Assembly (NCBI GenBank): GCA_009775375.1
Contig: VSPO01000047.1
Location: 1 to 23,586, forward strand
DNA: 23,586 nt
Source of the DNA: Muribaculaceae bacterium
Lineage (GTDB): Bacteria; Bacteroidota; Bacteroidia; Bacteroidales; Muribaculaceae
Direction: 5' to 3'
This document shows, in pieces, positions 7,277 through 14,778 of the stretch (position 1 is its first letter; every line of letters starts with the position of its first letter). A model generated the notes under the pieces. That model did no database searches. It had not been told where the DNA came from and worked only from the letters and a program-made list of their open reading frames with translations. The position numbers and the translations under genes are program-made.

Positions 7277-9841
7277 ATGAACATACCTAAAAATTTCTCG
7301 ACTTTTGCAATTGCCGTGGCGTTGACCGTGGCGGACTCCGTTGCCGCTCCATCGCAGACGGATGGCGTCGTCTACAAGGACGATACGAAACGCTTCACCG
7401 TCGTGGCCGACGGACTAATCCGCATGGAGTATTCCCCCGACGGAGTTTTCAATGATTCCCCAAGCTTCGTGGCCTACAACCGCAGCTACGACAAAGCCGA
7501 CGTAAAAGTCAGCGACAACGAGAATACCCTTAAAATCGAAACCCCCAAGCTGACGCTCCTATATAATAAGGAGCAAGGACCTTTCTCCGCAGAAAATCTG
7601 TCCATCACATCCGCAGCCGGAATCAAACCTTTCTCCTGGCGTCCCGGCGACACCCAAAAGCAGAATCTTGAGGGCACGGTCAGGACTCTCGATTGGTGGA
7701 ACGGCGACGAATTGCAATGGACCGATAGCGAAGGAAAGTGGCGCACACGCCCGGGAAAGCTCGAACCGGGTATGCTCGCGCGCGACGGCTGGACGCTGAT
7801 TGACGACTCCAGGGGCTTCTTTCTTGACGATGACCCCGAATTGGCTTGGGTAAAAGATCGCAAAAAGCCCGATGGCAAACAAGATCTTTATTTTCTTGGC
7901 TACGGCTCCGACTACAAAGGTGCGCTGAAAGATTTCACGACCCTCTCAGGCAACATTCCTATCCCTCCCCGCTATGCATTCGGATTCTGGTGGTCGAGAT
8001 GGTGGGCTTATTCCGACCATGAAATCCGAGAATTGATGAAGAACTTCGACGACTACGGAATCCCGGTAGAGGTTCTCGTTATTGACATGGACTGGCATTA
8101 CACCGATGAAGGACATGGAGGATGGACCGGCTGGACCTGGAACCGCCGACTTTTCCCGGAACCTGAGAAATTTCTCAACCATCTTCGCGACAAGAACCTG
8201 AAAGTGACTCTCAATCTGCATCCGGCATCGGGAGTGAAGCACTATGAGAAGGCTTATCCGGAAATGGCTCGCGAAAATGGCATCGATCCCGCTACCAAGC
8301 AGGATGTGCCTTGGGTATCTTCCGACCGTCGTTTCATGAACAGTCTTTTCAAGAATATTCTCGACCCTATGACCCGCGAGGGCGTCAGTTTCTGGTGGAT
8401 TGACTGGCAACAGAGCCTTTACGACTCGAAAATTGACTCGCTTAACAATACATGGTGGATCAACCACGTCTTTTTCAACAATATGAAGAATGCCAAGAAA
8501 GCGCGTCCGATGATTTTCCACCGTTGGGGCGGACTGGGCAACCATCGCTACCAGATAGGATTCTCCGGCGACAGCTACACGACATGGGAGACGCTCCGCT
8601 ACATGCCCTACTTCACGAGCACGGCCTCCAACGTGGGCTACGGCTACTGGGGACATGACCTCGGTGGATTCCGCCAGTTGCCGGGCGACACCGTCATGGA
8701 CCCGGAGCTGTACGCCCGCTTCTTCCAATTCGGAGTCTACAGCCCGATCATGCGCACCCACGCCGACAAAAAAGTGCCGCTCAACAAGGAGCCGTGGGTG
8801 TTCGATCGGCAGACTCTTTCCCTGATACGCGATGCCGTCAAGCAACGCTACCGCATTGTCCCCTATATATATTCGATGGCGAGAAAAGCCTACGACACCG
8901 GCGTCTCGATATGCCGCCCGATGTACTATGAATGGCCGGAAGCCGAAGAATCTTATGTCCATCCCGGACAATACATGTTTGGCGACGATATGATCATTGC
9001 TCCCGTCGCCTCTCCCTCCATCGACGGATATTCCAAAATAAAGGTGTGGCTACCTGAGGGGAATTGGATTGAGGAAGCCACCGGCGCGATGCTTCCGGGA
9101 GGAAAGACATACGAACGGGATATGGCAATGGATGAATTCCCTGTCTACGTAAAGGCAGGGGCAGTGATTCCATATCATACTGACGCCGTCAAGAATCTAA
9201 AATCGAATGCGCTGCCGATCTCGATTAATGTATATCCCGGTGGAGACGGTGCGTTCAGAGTGTATGAAGATGCGGGCGACGACGACAACTATCCCACGGA
9301 GTTTGCATATACAGATATAGCCGCCAGCCGGAATGGTCAGAAATTGAAAGTTGAGATAAAGCCCAGAAAGGGAAACTACAAGGAGATGCCCCGAAATAGA
9401 GGGTATCAGATAAAGACAAGGATGGTCAGTCCGCCTGAGGAAGTGATAGTCAATGGCGAAAAGGTAAGTTTCCAATATATACCGGAAGAATTGTCGGCTT
9501 GCGTCGACCTTGGAAACGTGGATTGCAGCAAAAAGGCTGTGGTGGAATTCACATTCCCTCAAAAGGCTGAGATAACCGACGGATCGCTCGGGAAAATGCG
9601 ACGGTTTGTCTGTTCCTTTGGGGAATTGAAAAATAAATATGCAGAGTTGGAAGTGACGGAAGAGTTCGGCCCCATGAGTGTGGTGTTTGAGAAGATTGGA
9701 TATCACCCTGAGTTGACCCGCGACATAATACGTGAGTTTAACGAGAAACATTCCAACATCGATAGTATCCTCAAAAACCAACCGATGCCTTCGGAAGCAC
9801 GCGAATGGTTTGAGAAAGCGATACAAGCAAAAGCCCGATAA
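7277..9841 (+). CDS. Secreted GH31 family alpha-glycosidase
   Basis: An 854-residue retaining alpha-glycosidase. The ATG at 7277 is chosen because it begins a signal peptide (cleavage near SVAA, residue 24); upstream in-frame GTG and ATG codons add a non-signal extension. Order of parts: N-terminal GH31 beta-sandwich (about 30-225), (beta/alpha)8 barrel starting PRYAFGFWWSRWWAYSD (231-247), DMDWHYTDEG (270-279), nucleophile Asp376 in FWWIDWQQ, HRWGGLGNHRYQIGFSGDS (415-433) with acid/base Asp432, then the C-terminal sheets and a DUF5110-like domain (about 640-765). A helical tail follows (about 770-854), not part of the usual core. The WWSRWW / WIDWQQ type differs from classic WIDMNE alpha-glucosidases, so the substrate could be alpha-glucose, alpha-galactose, alpha-xylose or alpha-GalNAc. 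It is divergent from the susC operon and ends in its own terminator; shared use of one glycan is inferred. Confidence 0.93.
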   Translation: MNIPKNFSTFAIAVALTVADSVAAPSQTDGVVYKDDTKRFTVVADGLIRMEYSPDGVFNDSPSFVAYNRSYDKADVKVSDNENTLKIETPKLTLLYNKEQGPFSAENLSITSAAGIKPFSWRPGDTQKQNLEGTVRTLDWWNGDELQWTDSEGKWRTRPGKLEPGMLARDGWTLIDDSRGFFLDDDPELAWVKDRKKPDGKQDLYFLGYGSDYKGALKDFTTLSGNIPIPPRYAFGFWWSRWWAYSDHEIRELMKNFDDYGIPVEVLVIDMDWHYTDEGHGGWTGWTWNRRLFPEPEKFLNHLRDKNLKVTLNLHPASGVKHYEKAYPEMARENGIDPATKQDVPWVSSDRRFMNSLFKNILDPMTREGVSFWWIDWQQSLYDSKIDSLNNTWWINHVFFNNMKNAKKARPMIFHRWGGLGNHRYQIGFSGDSYTTWETLRYMPYFTSTASNVGYGYWGHDLGGFRQLPGDTVMDPELYARFFQFGVYSPIMRTHADKKVPLNKEPWVFDRQTLSLIRDAVKQRYRIVPYIYSMARKAYDTGVSICRPMYYEWPEAEESYVHPGQYMFGDDMIIAPVASPSIDGYSKIKVWLPEGNWIEEATGAMLPGGKTYERDMAMDEFPVYVKAGAVIPYHTDAVKNLKSNALPISINVYPGGDGAFRVYEDAGDDDNYPTEFAYTDIAASRNGQKLKVEIKPRKGNYKEMPRNRGYQIKTRMVSPPEEVIVNGEKVSFQYIPEELSACVDLGNVDCSKKAVVEFTFPQKAEITDGSLGKMRRFVCSFGELKNKYAELEVTEEFGPMSVVFEKIGYHPELTRDIIREFNEKHSNIDSILKNQPMPSEAREWFEKAIQAKAR

Positions 9842-9874
9842 TATTTAGTAAGACATTAAAGGCGGTTTATAATG

Positions 9875-9906
9875 GCAGGGAGCAAGGAAATTTGCTCCCT
9901 GCTTTT
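9875..9906 (+). terminator. Rho-independent terminator of the GH31 gene
   Basis: An 11-bp perfect stem (9875-9885 with 9892-9902), GC-rich, 6-base loop, followed directly by TTTT. It lies 33 bases after the GH31 stop codon. Confidence 0.85.
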
Positions 9907-9940
9907 GTCGGCTTAGTCATCTACATGCTTTCTAAATCCT

Positions 9941-10092
9941 AAAAGCATCGTCTACAAATTTTCTTCACATTCATCCCTCTTGAAAAGCATCGTCTACAAA
10001 TTTTCTACAAAATTTCCTACCTTCAAAAGTGCCGTCTACAAATTTTCTACTCAACTTCAACATCTCAAAACCTCATATCTAAAACTTTTACG
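9941..10092 (+). repeat. Tandem direct repeat, exact 42-base period, three strong copies and one decayed
   Basis: A 24-base unit begins at 9941, 9983 and 10025. Copies one and two are identical over 24 bases (AAAAGCATCG then TCTACAAATTTTCT); copy three differs by a few bases in the first ten. The 18-base spacers differ in sequence, so the pattern is conserved element plus variable spacer at a fixed 42-base pitch. A decayed fourth copy starts in phase at 10067. Inside and next to the units, CTAC recurs every 11-12 bases (9994, 10005, 10017; 10036, 10047). The region can be translated as a 14-residue repeat beginning KSIVYKFS, but there is no ATG and an in-frame stop lies upstream at 9914, so coding is unlikely. 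42 bases is four helical turns, so proteins bound at each unit would sit on one DNA face. Confidence 0.8.
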
Positions 10093-10206
10093 ACTTTTTT
10101 ACACTCTTACTACGCCATACATACATTCATATTTTATCTATATTTTCATTTTATATAATGTTGTATTTCAGGATATTATATTCCCACCTATTTATATTTA
10201 TCAATA

Positions 10207-10223
10207 TTGGCACTAATATTGCT
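10207..10223 (+). promoter_or_regulatory. Sigma-54 (RpoN) promoter, -24/-12 type
   Basis: TTGGCAC (10207-10213), five bases, then TTGCT (10219-10223). This matches the sigma-54 consensus TTGGCACnnnnnTTGCW, with the invariant GG and GC correctly spaced. Transcription would start near 10234, rightward. No protein gene lies downstream on this strand before rpoN; the product would be the ORF-free stretch ending at the hairpin at 10585-10616. Phased repeats sit upstream, where enhancer sites usually lie. Confidence 0.65.
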
Positions 10224-10253
10224 TGGAAAGGCGATGAATCCTTACTAATTTTG
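10223..10253 (+). promoter_or_regulatory. Housekeeping promoter overlapping the sigma-54 promoter
   Basis: TTG at 10223-10225, 20 bases, then TAATTTTG at 10246-10253, which fits the Bacteroidetes consensus in both boxes and spacing. It predicts a start near 10260. Its -33 box overlaps the last base of the sigma-54 -12 element, so the two polymerases could not occupy the site together. Confidence 0.55.
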
Positions 10254-10259
10254 CATCAT

Positions 10260-10616
10260 CGAAAAGTATACGGTCTCAGGTCTCATTCACTGCCCTTGGA
10301 GAAAGAGTTTGAGAAGCATGGACGATAGGGCTAAAGCCTCTATCGGTCGAGAATAAATACTTAAGGTAAAAAAGATTTTAGGTTGATTTATTAAAAAAAG
10401 TTTTTAATTAATTATTGGAATCTTTAATCCACGACCAAGGTTAGGTTGTTGGAATTAATAACGATGATTCCCGAAGGTGATTAAATTAAATAAGGTTGAT
10501 TAACATAGTTGTTAGTAAAAAGGTATAAATTAAATAAATCGTTAATGTTAGGTTTGTAGAAATAAAATTGATTCGCAATTATCAAAGCCGGAGCTCTTGT
10601 GAAAGAACTCCGGCTT
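10260..10616 (+). ncRNA. Candidate non-coding RNA, about 350-380 nt
   Basis: Bounded upstream by two candidate promoters and downstream by a GC hairpin. No plus-strand ORF longer than about 12 codons starts with ATG. Visible structure: a bulged hairpin at 10321-10348 (GATAG with CTATC, then GGC TAAA GCC), and the 3' hairpin at 10585-10616. The middle (about 10360-10580) is AT-rich with four loose copies of TTAGGTTG or TAAGGTTG (10378, 10441, 10491, 10548). I find no hallmarks of tmRNA, RNase P RNA, SRP RNA or tRNA. A 6S-like RNA (the Bacteroidales-1 class) is possible but I cannot confirm its central bubble. Transcription is inferred only from the signals. Confidence 0.4.
10585..10616 (+). 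terminator. Hairpin ending the candidate RNA
   Basis: A 9-bp stem AAGCCGGAG (10585-10593) with CTCCGGCTT (10608-10616), extended inside by TCTT pairing with AAGA. The following TTATTATTTG is only a weak U tract, so termination may be partial. Confidence 0.55.
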
Positions 10617-10750
10617 ATTATTTGAAGGAGGCTCAATCAAATGCGTATACGTCAGAAATAGCCGACTTGACTTTTAAATTTCAGGCCAGCTTTTTTTTCG
10701 GACGAACACCCTCCTATTATAGCCGACCTTAAGAAAGCAAACGATATTAG

Positions 10751-10786
10751 AAAAGGGCAGTCGCCCCTAAGAACGCTGCCCTTTTT
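10751..10786. terminator. Bidirectional terminator between the candidate RNA and the TPR gene
   Basis: A perfect 10-bp stem, AAAAGGGCAG (10751-10760) with CTGCCCTTTT (10776-10785), 15-base loop, with T runs on both strands. On the minus strand it lies 73 bases past the stop of the TPR gene; on the plus strand it would stop read-through from the 10.2-10.6 kb transcript. Confidence 0.8.
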
Positions 10787-10858
10787 CATAAAATAAGCAA
10801 AGATGTTTTATTATTTTATGGAGTATTTGCCTAAATGTAGTTATGCTGCCCTATGGGC

Positions 10859-11539
10859 TCATTTTGCGATACGAGCCTCTTCGCGGGCTATGTATGCATC
10901 TATTCCCAATCCGTTGCCAAGCTGGAACTCGGGGAAATCATTCTTGATTGTCTTGTAGCATTCGAGAGCCTTGTCATATTTCTTCTGCTCGTCGTAGATA
11001 TTTGCCTCCTTTAGCAGGGCACGCGGAGCTATCTGGGGATTCCCGTCGCATTCCTTCACGGCCTTTGCATAGAAGTCAAGAGCTTCGTCGTATTTCTTAA
11101 GATTGACGAAGCAGTCGCCCGTAAGAATCAAAGCGTTGGCATTAAGCACTTCGTCGTCGCAATCGAAACGCTTCAGGTATTCGGCTGCTTCTGCATACTT
11201 GCCCTCATTGTAAAGGGCCTCGCCTGCGCTGAGCGCCGCAAGATTGCCGGCTGCGTCTCCTTTAAACTTGTCGGCCACTTCCTTATATTGAGCGGCAGCC
11301 ACGGAGTCGTTGGTGGCGTTGATTTCAACCTTGTTGTAGGCCTCATACGACTTCTGCAGATGCGGGTTGCGATATATAAAGAGGTAGCTGAGGGTGAAGG
11401 CGGCCGCTACCGCCACTGCTCCCACTGCCCAAAATATGATTTTCTTATTGTTCGCAACGGTTGTTCCCGCCTTGGTCAGGTGGGAATTCAATTTCTCGAC
11501 TGTTGATTCATCCGGAGTGTTCTGATTCTGGGATGCCAT
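10859..11539 (-). CDS. Membrane-anchored tetratricopeptide repeat protein
   Basis: A 226-residue protein with a short charged N-terminus, one transmembrane helix (about 33-55, KKIIFWAVGAVAVAAAFTL) and a C-terminal region of TPR-like helix pairs (EALYNEGKYAEAAEYLKRF, LKKYDEALDFYAKAVKECD, EQKKYDKALECYKTIKNDF). The plan resembles the YfgM-type TPR proteins that associate with the Sec translocon; Bacteroidales carry similar proteins of unknown role. The TPR domain would face the periplasm if the helix is an uncleaved signal anchor. It is divergent from rpoN with 175 bases between the start codons and ends at the terminator at 10751-10786. Topology and partner are inferred. Confidence 0.88.
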   Translation of the reverse strand: MASQNQNTPDESTVEKLNSHLTKAGTTVANNKKIIFWAVGAVAVAAAFTLSYLFIYRNPHLQKSYEAYNKVEINATNDSVAAAQYKEVADKFKGDAAGNLAALSAGEALYNEGKYAEAAEYLKRFDCDDEVLNANALILTGDCFVNLKKYDEALDFYAKAVKECDGNPQIAPRALLKEANIYDEQKKYDKALECYKTIKNDFPEFQLGNGLGIDAYIAREEARIAK

Positions 11540-11613
11540 TTCGTTTTATCGCTTTTCTTTGTTATCGTTGTGTCGGTCGGCCTTGCCTTTACGCTCAGCC
11601 GCATTTCAAGACG

Positions 11614-11621
11614 CGAAATTA
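11614..11621 (-). promoter_or_regulatory. Candidate -7 element of the TPR gene
   Basis: TAATTTCG on the minus strand matches TAnnTTTG except for one base and lies 74 bases before the ATG. No convincing -33 box is seen. Confidence 0.3.
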
Positions 11622-11685
11622 AGCATTTTTTGTTTAACCTACAATTTTTTTCTCTTAATTTTAGTGGGAATGCGCATTTTTATAG

Positions 11686-11693
11686 TAATTTCG
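11686..11693 (+). promoter_or_regulatory. Candidate -7 element of rpoN
   Basis: TAATTTCG, one mismatch from TAnnTTTG, 21 bases before the rpoN ATG at 11715. It would give a very short leader. The in-frame extension upstream of 11715 would not be transcribed from here, which agrees with the chosen start. Confidence 0.35.
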
Positions 11694-11714
11694 CATTGTT
11701 TTTCTTTCACAGAC

Positions 11715-13097
11715 ATGGACAATAACCAATCACTCACCCTCGATCAGCGCCTCACGATGAGGCTTTCGGCCCAGCAACTTCGCTTCGTGAAATTGCTGGA
11801 ACTGACCGCGCCTGAGCTTGAAGACGCCGTGGAAAGAGAGCTCGACGACAACCCCGCCCTTGAAGTGGCCGACGAAGATGCACTCCCCCACGACGAGACA
11901 CCACGCTATCGACTTGAGGCCCGCAATTCGTCGCCCGACGATTATGCCGACTACGACTTCTCCCCTCCCGATTCCGACGAGACGCTTTACGAGACGCTTT
12001 TAAGGCAATTGTCGGAACGCGACATGACTCCCGGAGTGAGGGCCGCAGCCGAATTCATCATAGGCAGCCTTGACTCCAACGGCTATCTGAGGCGACCGTT
12101 GGCTTCGCTTGTCAACGATATGGCTTTCGGCCCGGGGATAGAGGTGACTATGGAAGAGGCAACGGAGGCTCTTAGGCTGGTGCAGGACATGGAGCCGTAT
12201 GGCGTAGGCGCCACGAATCTTCAGGAATGCCTGCTCATCCAGCTCTCTCATATGAAAGAATCCCCTGTCAGGGATGACGCCGTCTGCATCATCCGCGACC
12301 AATTCGAGGCCTTCACGATGAAGCACACCCATAAAATCATCTCTGCCTTGAAAATCGACCAGGCAAGGGCAAAAGAGGCCATCGACCTGATTCTGACGCT
12401 CAACCCGAAACCGGGGTCGTCCGTCGGATCGTCGGCCGACAATGTCAACATCATCGTCCCCGACCTCGTGGTCAGCAACGACGAGGGCAGGCTTTCCGTG
12501 GCTCTCAACAACCGCATCCCGGAGCTTGCAATCGACCGCTCGTTTTCAGAGGCCGTCAGGGAAATGGATGAAAACGCCCGAAAAAAAGGAAAGAAGGGTA
12601 AGGAATTCGTAATGTCGCGCTATAACGATGCCCGCGACTTTATCAGAATCCTGCGCCAGCGTCAGGAGACGCTTATCAACGTGATGACTGCAATCATGAA
12701 AATCCAGCATGACTACTTCTTGACGGAAGATGTCTATAGGCTGAAACCAATGATGATAAAAGACATCTCCGCCCTGACGGGCTACGACCTGTCGGTCGTC
12801 TCCCGCGCCACCAACAATAAATACGTCGCCACCCCCTGGGGCGTGTTTCCACTGCGATTCTTTTTCAGCGATTCAATAGGAGATGAGGGGGAAGATGCTT
12901 CCGAGGCCCTGACAAATCGCAAAATCGAGGCGGAAATCGTGGCGATCGTAGAGGCCGAAGACAAAAAACATCCTTTGAGCGACGAGAGAATCAAGCAAAT
13001 GATGGAGTCGAGAGGTTATGAGGTGTCGCGCCGCACCGTGGCAAAATACCGCGACAGAAAAGGGATACCCGTCGCCCGGCTAAGGAAGGAGATTTGA
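11715..13097 (+). CDS. rpoN: RNA polymerase sigma-54 factor RpoN
   Basis: A 460-residue sigma-54 factor, which directs RNA polymerase to -24/-12 promoters and needs an AAA+ enhancer-binding activator to open them. The start is the ATG at 11715 (MDNNQSLTLDQRL); the frame runs on upstream to 11559, but that stretch has no family similarity. Parts in order: Gln/Leu-rich activator-interacting region I (about 5-50, RLSAQQLRFVKLLELTAPEL), acidic region II (about 52-90), core-binding domain (about 90-270), and DNA-binding domain with the RpoN box SRRTVAKYRD at 438-447, which reads the -24 element. All parts are intact and the length is normal for Bacteroidetes. No activator gene is in the window. 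A consensus sigma-54 promoter lies about 1.5 kb upstream at 10207. Confidence 0.97.
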   Translation: MDNNQSLTLDQRLTMRLSAQQLRFVKLLELTAPELEDAVERELDDNPALEVADEDALPHDETPRYRLEARNSSPDDYADYDFSPPDSDETLYETLLRQLSERDMTPGVRAAAEFIIGSLDSNGYLRRPLASLVNDMAFGPGIEVTMEEATEALRLVQDMEPYGVGATNLQECLLIQLSHMKESPVRDDAVCIIRDQFEAFTMKHTHKIISALKIDQARAKEAIDLILTLNPKPGSSVGSSADNVNIIVPDLVVSNDEGRLSVALNNRIPELAIDRSFSEAVREMDENARKKGKKGKEFVMSRYNDARDFIRILRQRQETLINVMTAIMKIQHDYFLTEDVYRLKPMMIKDISALTGYDLSVVSRATNNKYVATPWGVFPLRFFFSDSIGDEGEDASEALTNRKIEAEIVAIVEAEDKKHPLSDERIKQMMESRGYEVSRRTVAKYRDRKGIPVARLRKEI

Positions 13098-13110
13098 CAA
13101 ATATCATGTT

Positions 13111-13119
13111 TTATCCACA
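13111..13119 (+). promoter_or_regulatory. Consensus DnaA-box sequence (TTATCCACA)
   Basis: A perfect 9-base match to the DnaA consensus, 14 bases after the rpoN stop. It is alone, with no array and no AT-rich unwinding element, so an origin is not supported. It may be a titration or regulatory site, or chance. Confidence 0.3.
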
Positions 13120-13170
13120 GTTTTATCAAAGTTTTTTATTCCGTCTATGTGAGATTTCATGTTTTTTGCC

Positions 13171-13178
13171 TAAATTTG
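13171..13178 (+). promoter_or_regulatory. -7 promoter element of the 478-residue envelope protein
   Basis: TAAATTTG matches TAnnTTTG exactly, about 108 bases before the ATG at 13287. The -33 box is weak. This suggests the gene is transcribed separately from rpoN. Confidence 0.45.
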
Positions 13179-13286
13179 CATTGAAGTTCCATCCGGCTTC
13201 ATAGTCATCATCCATTAAAATTAGAACCACGCGGCTCGTCCGGCCTTATCAGCCTCCCGCCCAAAACATTCAAGCATATACATATA

Positions 13287-14723
13287 ATGAAACGACTCAT
13301 CTACATCATTGCCATCATTTTCGCCACAGGATTGTCATCCACAGTGCATGCCGTGACCGACAAAGAGATGGACCAGGCCCGTGCCTTGGCTGCGCAGGCA
13401 TATCTCCGATATGCCAACGATGGCTCCGGCTATCTCGACGAAGTAAGGCCCAAAAGCATGGCCGACCTTGAAAAGCGTCTGAAACCCAAAGAGAAGGAAA
13501 ACCTTAAGGCTTTCAAGGCCATAGGCGTGCCCAAGGGCTATGAATCCTGGGGAAAGGATAAACTCGTGGAATACTGGGCCGGGACGGCTTTCGCATCAAA
13601 AGGACTTCTGGAGAAAGGCAGAATCGGAAAATCGAGGGCAAGAAAGCGCATCAACGCCATGACATTGTCCGCGCCCGACAAAGCTCCCGCTCCGAAAGAA
13701 GCCGCTCCCGCTCAGGCAGCCCCGGCTCCCTCGGCAGCAGCCCCGGCCGACAAGCCTGCCATTTCCGGGAATAATGCCCCTGCCACAACGGCGCCTTCCG
13801 ACAGCGCACGTCTCGCAGAGGCAGAAGCACAACTGCAGGCGGCTTCTGATCTCGGGCTCGAAGAGGAAGAGCCCCTGGAGAAAGCGGAAAACCACACATG
13901 GGTCTACATCGTCATCCTTATCGTGCTGGTCGGGGTTGTGGTTGCGCTTGTGGTCTTCGCCTCCAATATAATGAAGAAGAACGGCGGAAACATCTCCGGA
14001 GCAACAGCGAGTCCTGCCCCAAGACCGGCGGCTCAACAGGCGCCCGTCATTTCATCCGCCGGCGCGGAGGCAAATGCCCTGAGAGAAAAGTTTGCCGCGA
14101 GACTCACCGAGAAAAACAATGAGCTGCATTCCCTCAATAAGAAAATGGAGGAGATTAATGCCGCAAACGCTTCCCTGAAGCAAAAAGTGGAGGCTCTTTC
14201 GTCGGAGGTGGTTTCCCTGCGCAGCCGCCTGTCAGAGTCATCGGCCAAAATTTCCCAACTCCAGGCGGAAGCAGACTCTCTCAAGAAGGCTTCAGCCGTG
14301 CAATCGCCTGCCGCCGTGTCTCAAGCCCCTGCGCCCCGCCAGGAAGCTCCGATCAGGCCTCAGGCTGAGAAACCTGTGCAACAGGCTCCGCAGCAATCAT
14401 CATCGGTGCGCACGATTTTCCTCGGCAGGGCCAATGCAAAAGGAATATTCATCCGCGCCGACCGCACGCTCAACCTTGGCAACTCCATATATCGTCTTGA
14501 CACGACCGATGGCTATTCCGGCACATTCCGAGTCGCAGCCGACCCGACCGTGTGGGAAATGGCATTGCTGACTCCTCGCGAATCGCTGTCGTATGCTTGC
14601 GTGGCTGCCGACATCGACAACACCGACGGAATGGAGAAAATTGTAAACGACGCCGCCGGCACGGCTGTCTTCGAGAATGGTTGCTGGAAAGTGATCCGCA
14701 AAGCAAAAATTCACTACGAATAA
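13287..14723 (+). CDS. Uncharacterised envelope protein with transmembrane helix and coiled coil
   Basis: A 478-residue protein I cannot assign to a named family. Visible parts: signal peptide (1-22, ending VHA); a charged helical domain (about 23-125) containing GYLDEVRPKSMADLEKRLK; an Ala/Pro-rich linker (129-172); an acidic helix (175-200); a transmembrane helix (205-226, WVYIVILIVLVGVVVALVVF); a second Ala/Pro/Gln linker; a coiled coil (about 262-335, heptads such as ELHSLNKKMEEINAANASLKQ); another Pro/Gln linker; and a compact C-terminal beta domain (about 374-478) ending RKAKIHYE. With a cleaved signal the first domain is periplasmic and the coiled coil cytoplasmic, so it could pass information or force across the inner membrane. 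It has its own promoter. The similar coiled-coil protein at 15603 may belong to the same process; function unknown. Confidence 0.85.
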   Translation: MKRLIYIIAIIFATGLSSTVHAVTDKEMDQARALAAQAYLRYANDGSGYLDEVRPKSMADLEKRLKPKEKENLKAFKAIGVPKGYESWGKDKLVEYWAGTAFASKGLLEKGRIGKSRARKRINAMTLSAPDKAPAPKEAAPAQAAPAPSAAAPADKPAISGNNAPATTAPSDSARLAEAEAQLQAASDLGLEEEEPLEKAENHTWVYIVILIVLVGVVVALVVFASNIMKKNGGNISGATASPAPRPAAQQAPVISSAGAEANALREKFAARLTEKNNELHSLNKKMEEINAANASLKQKVEALSSEVVSLRSRLSESSAKISQLQAEADSLKKASAVQSPAAVSQAPAPRQEAPIRPQAEKPVQQAPQQSSSVRTIFLGRANAKGIFIRADRTLNLGNSIYRLDTTDGYSGTFRVAADPTVWEMALLTPRESLSYACVAADIDNTDGMEKIVNDAAGTAVFENGCWKVIRKAKIHYE

Positions 14724-14778
14724 ATACGTGTCTTTGCGGTGAAACTCTCCATATGCAACATTAGGAGATGAAAAAAAA

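Noticed and set aside
7946..8971. 341-codon minus-strand ORF
   Set aside because: Antisense to the GH31 barrel region; no recognisable motifs.
9941..10048. CRISPR array
   Set aside because: Repeats of 24 with spacers of only 18 bases, only three copies, no cas genes, and a decayed in-phase copy; spacers are too short.
9980..10216. 78-codon ORF across the 42-base repeats
   Set aside because: It starts at TTG inside a repeat, has no ATG or promoter, and its 14-residue repeat simply follows from the 42-base DNA period.
10657..10727. Direct repeat ATAGCCGAC (10658 and 10719)
   Set aside because: Only two 9-base copies, no structure or gene context; probably chance.
11559..11714. N-terminal extension of RpoN
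   Set aside because: No sigma-54 similarity, and the candidate promoter lies inside it; region I starts right after the ATG at 11715.
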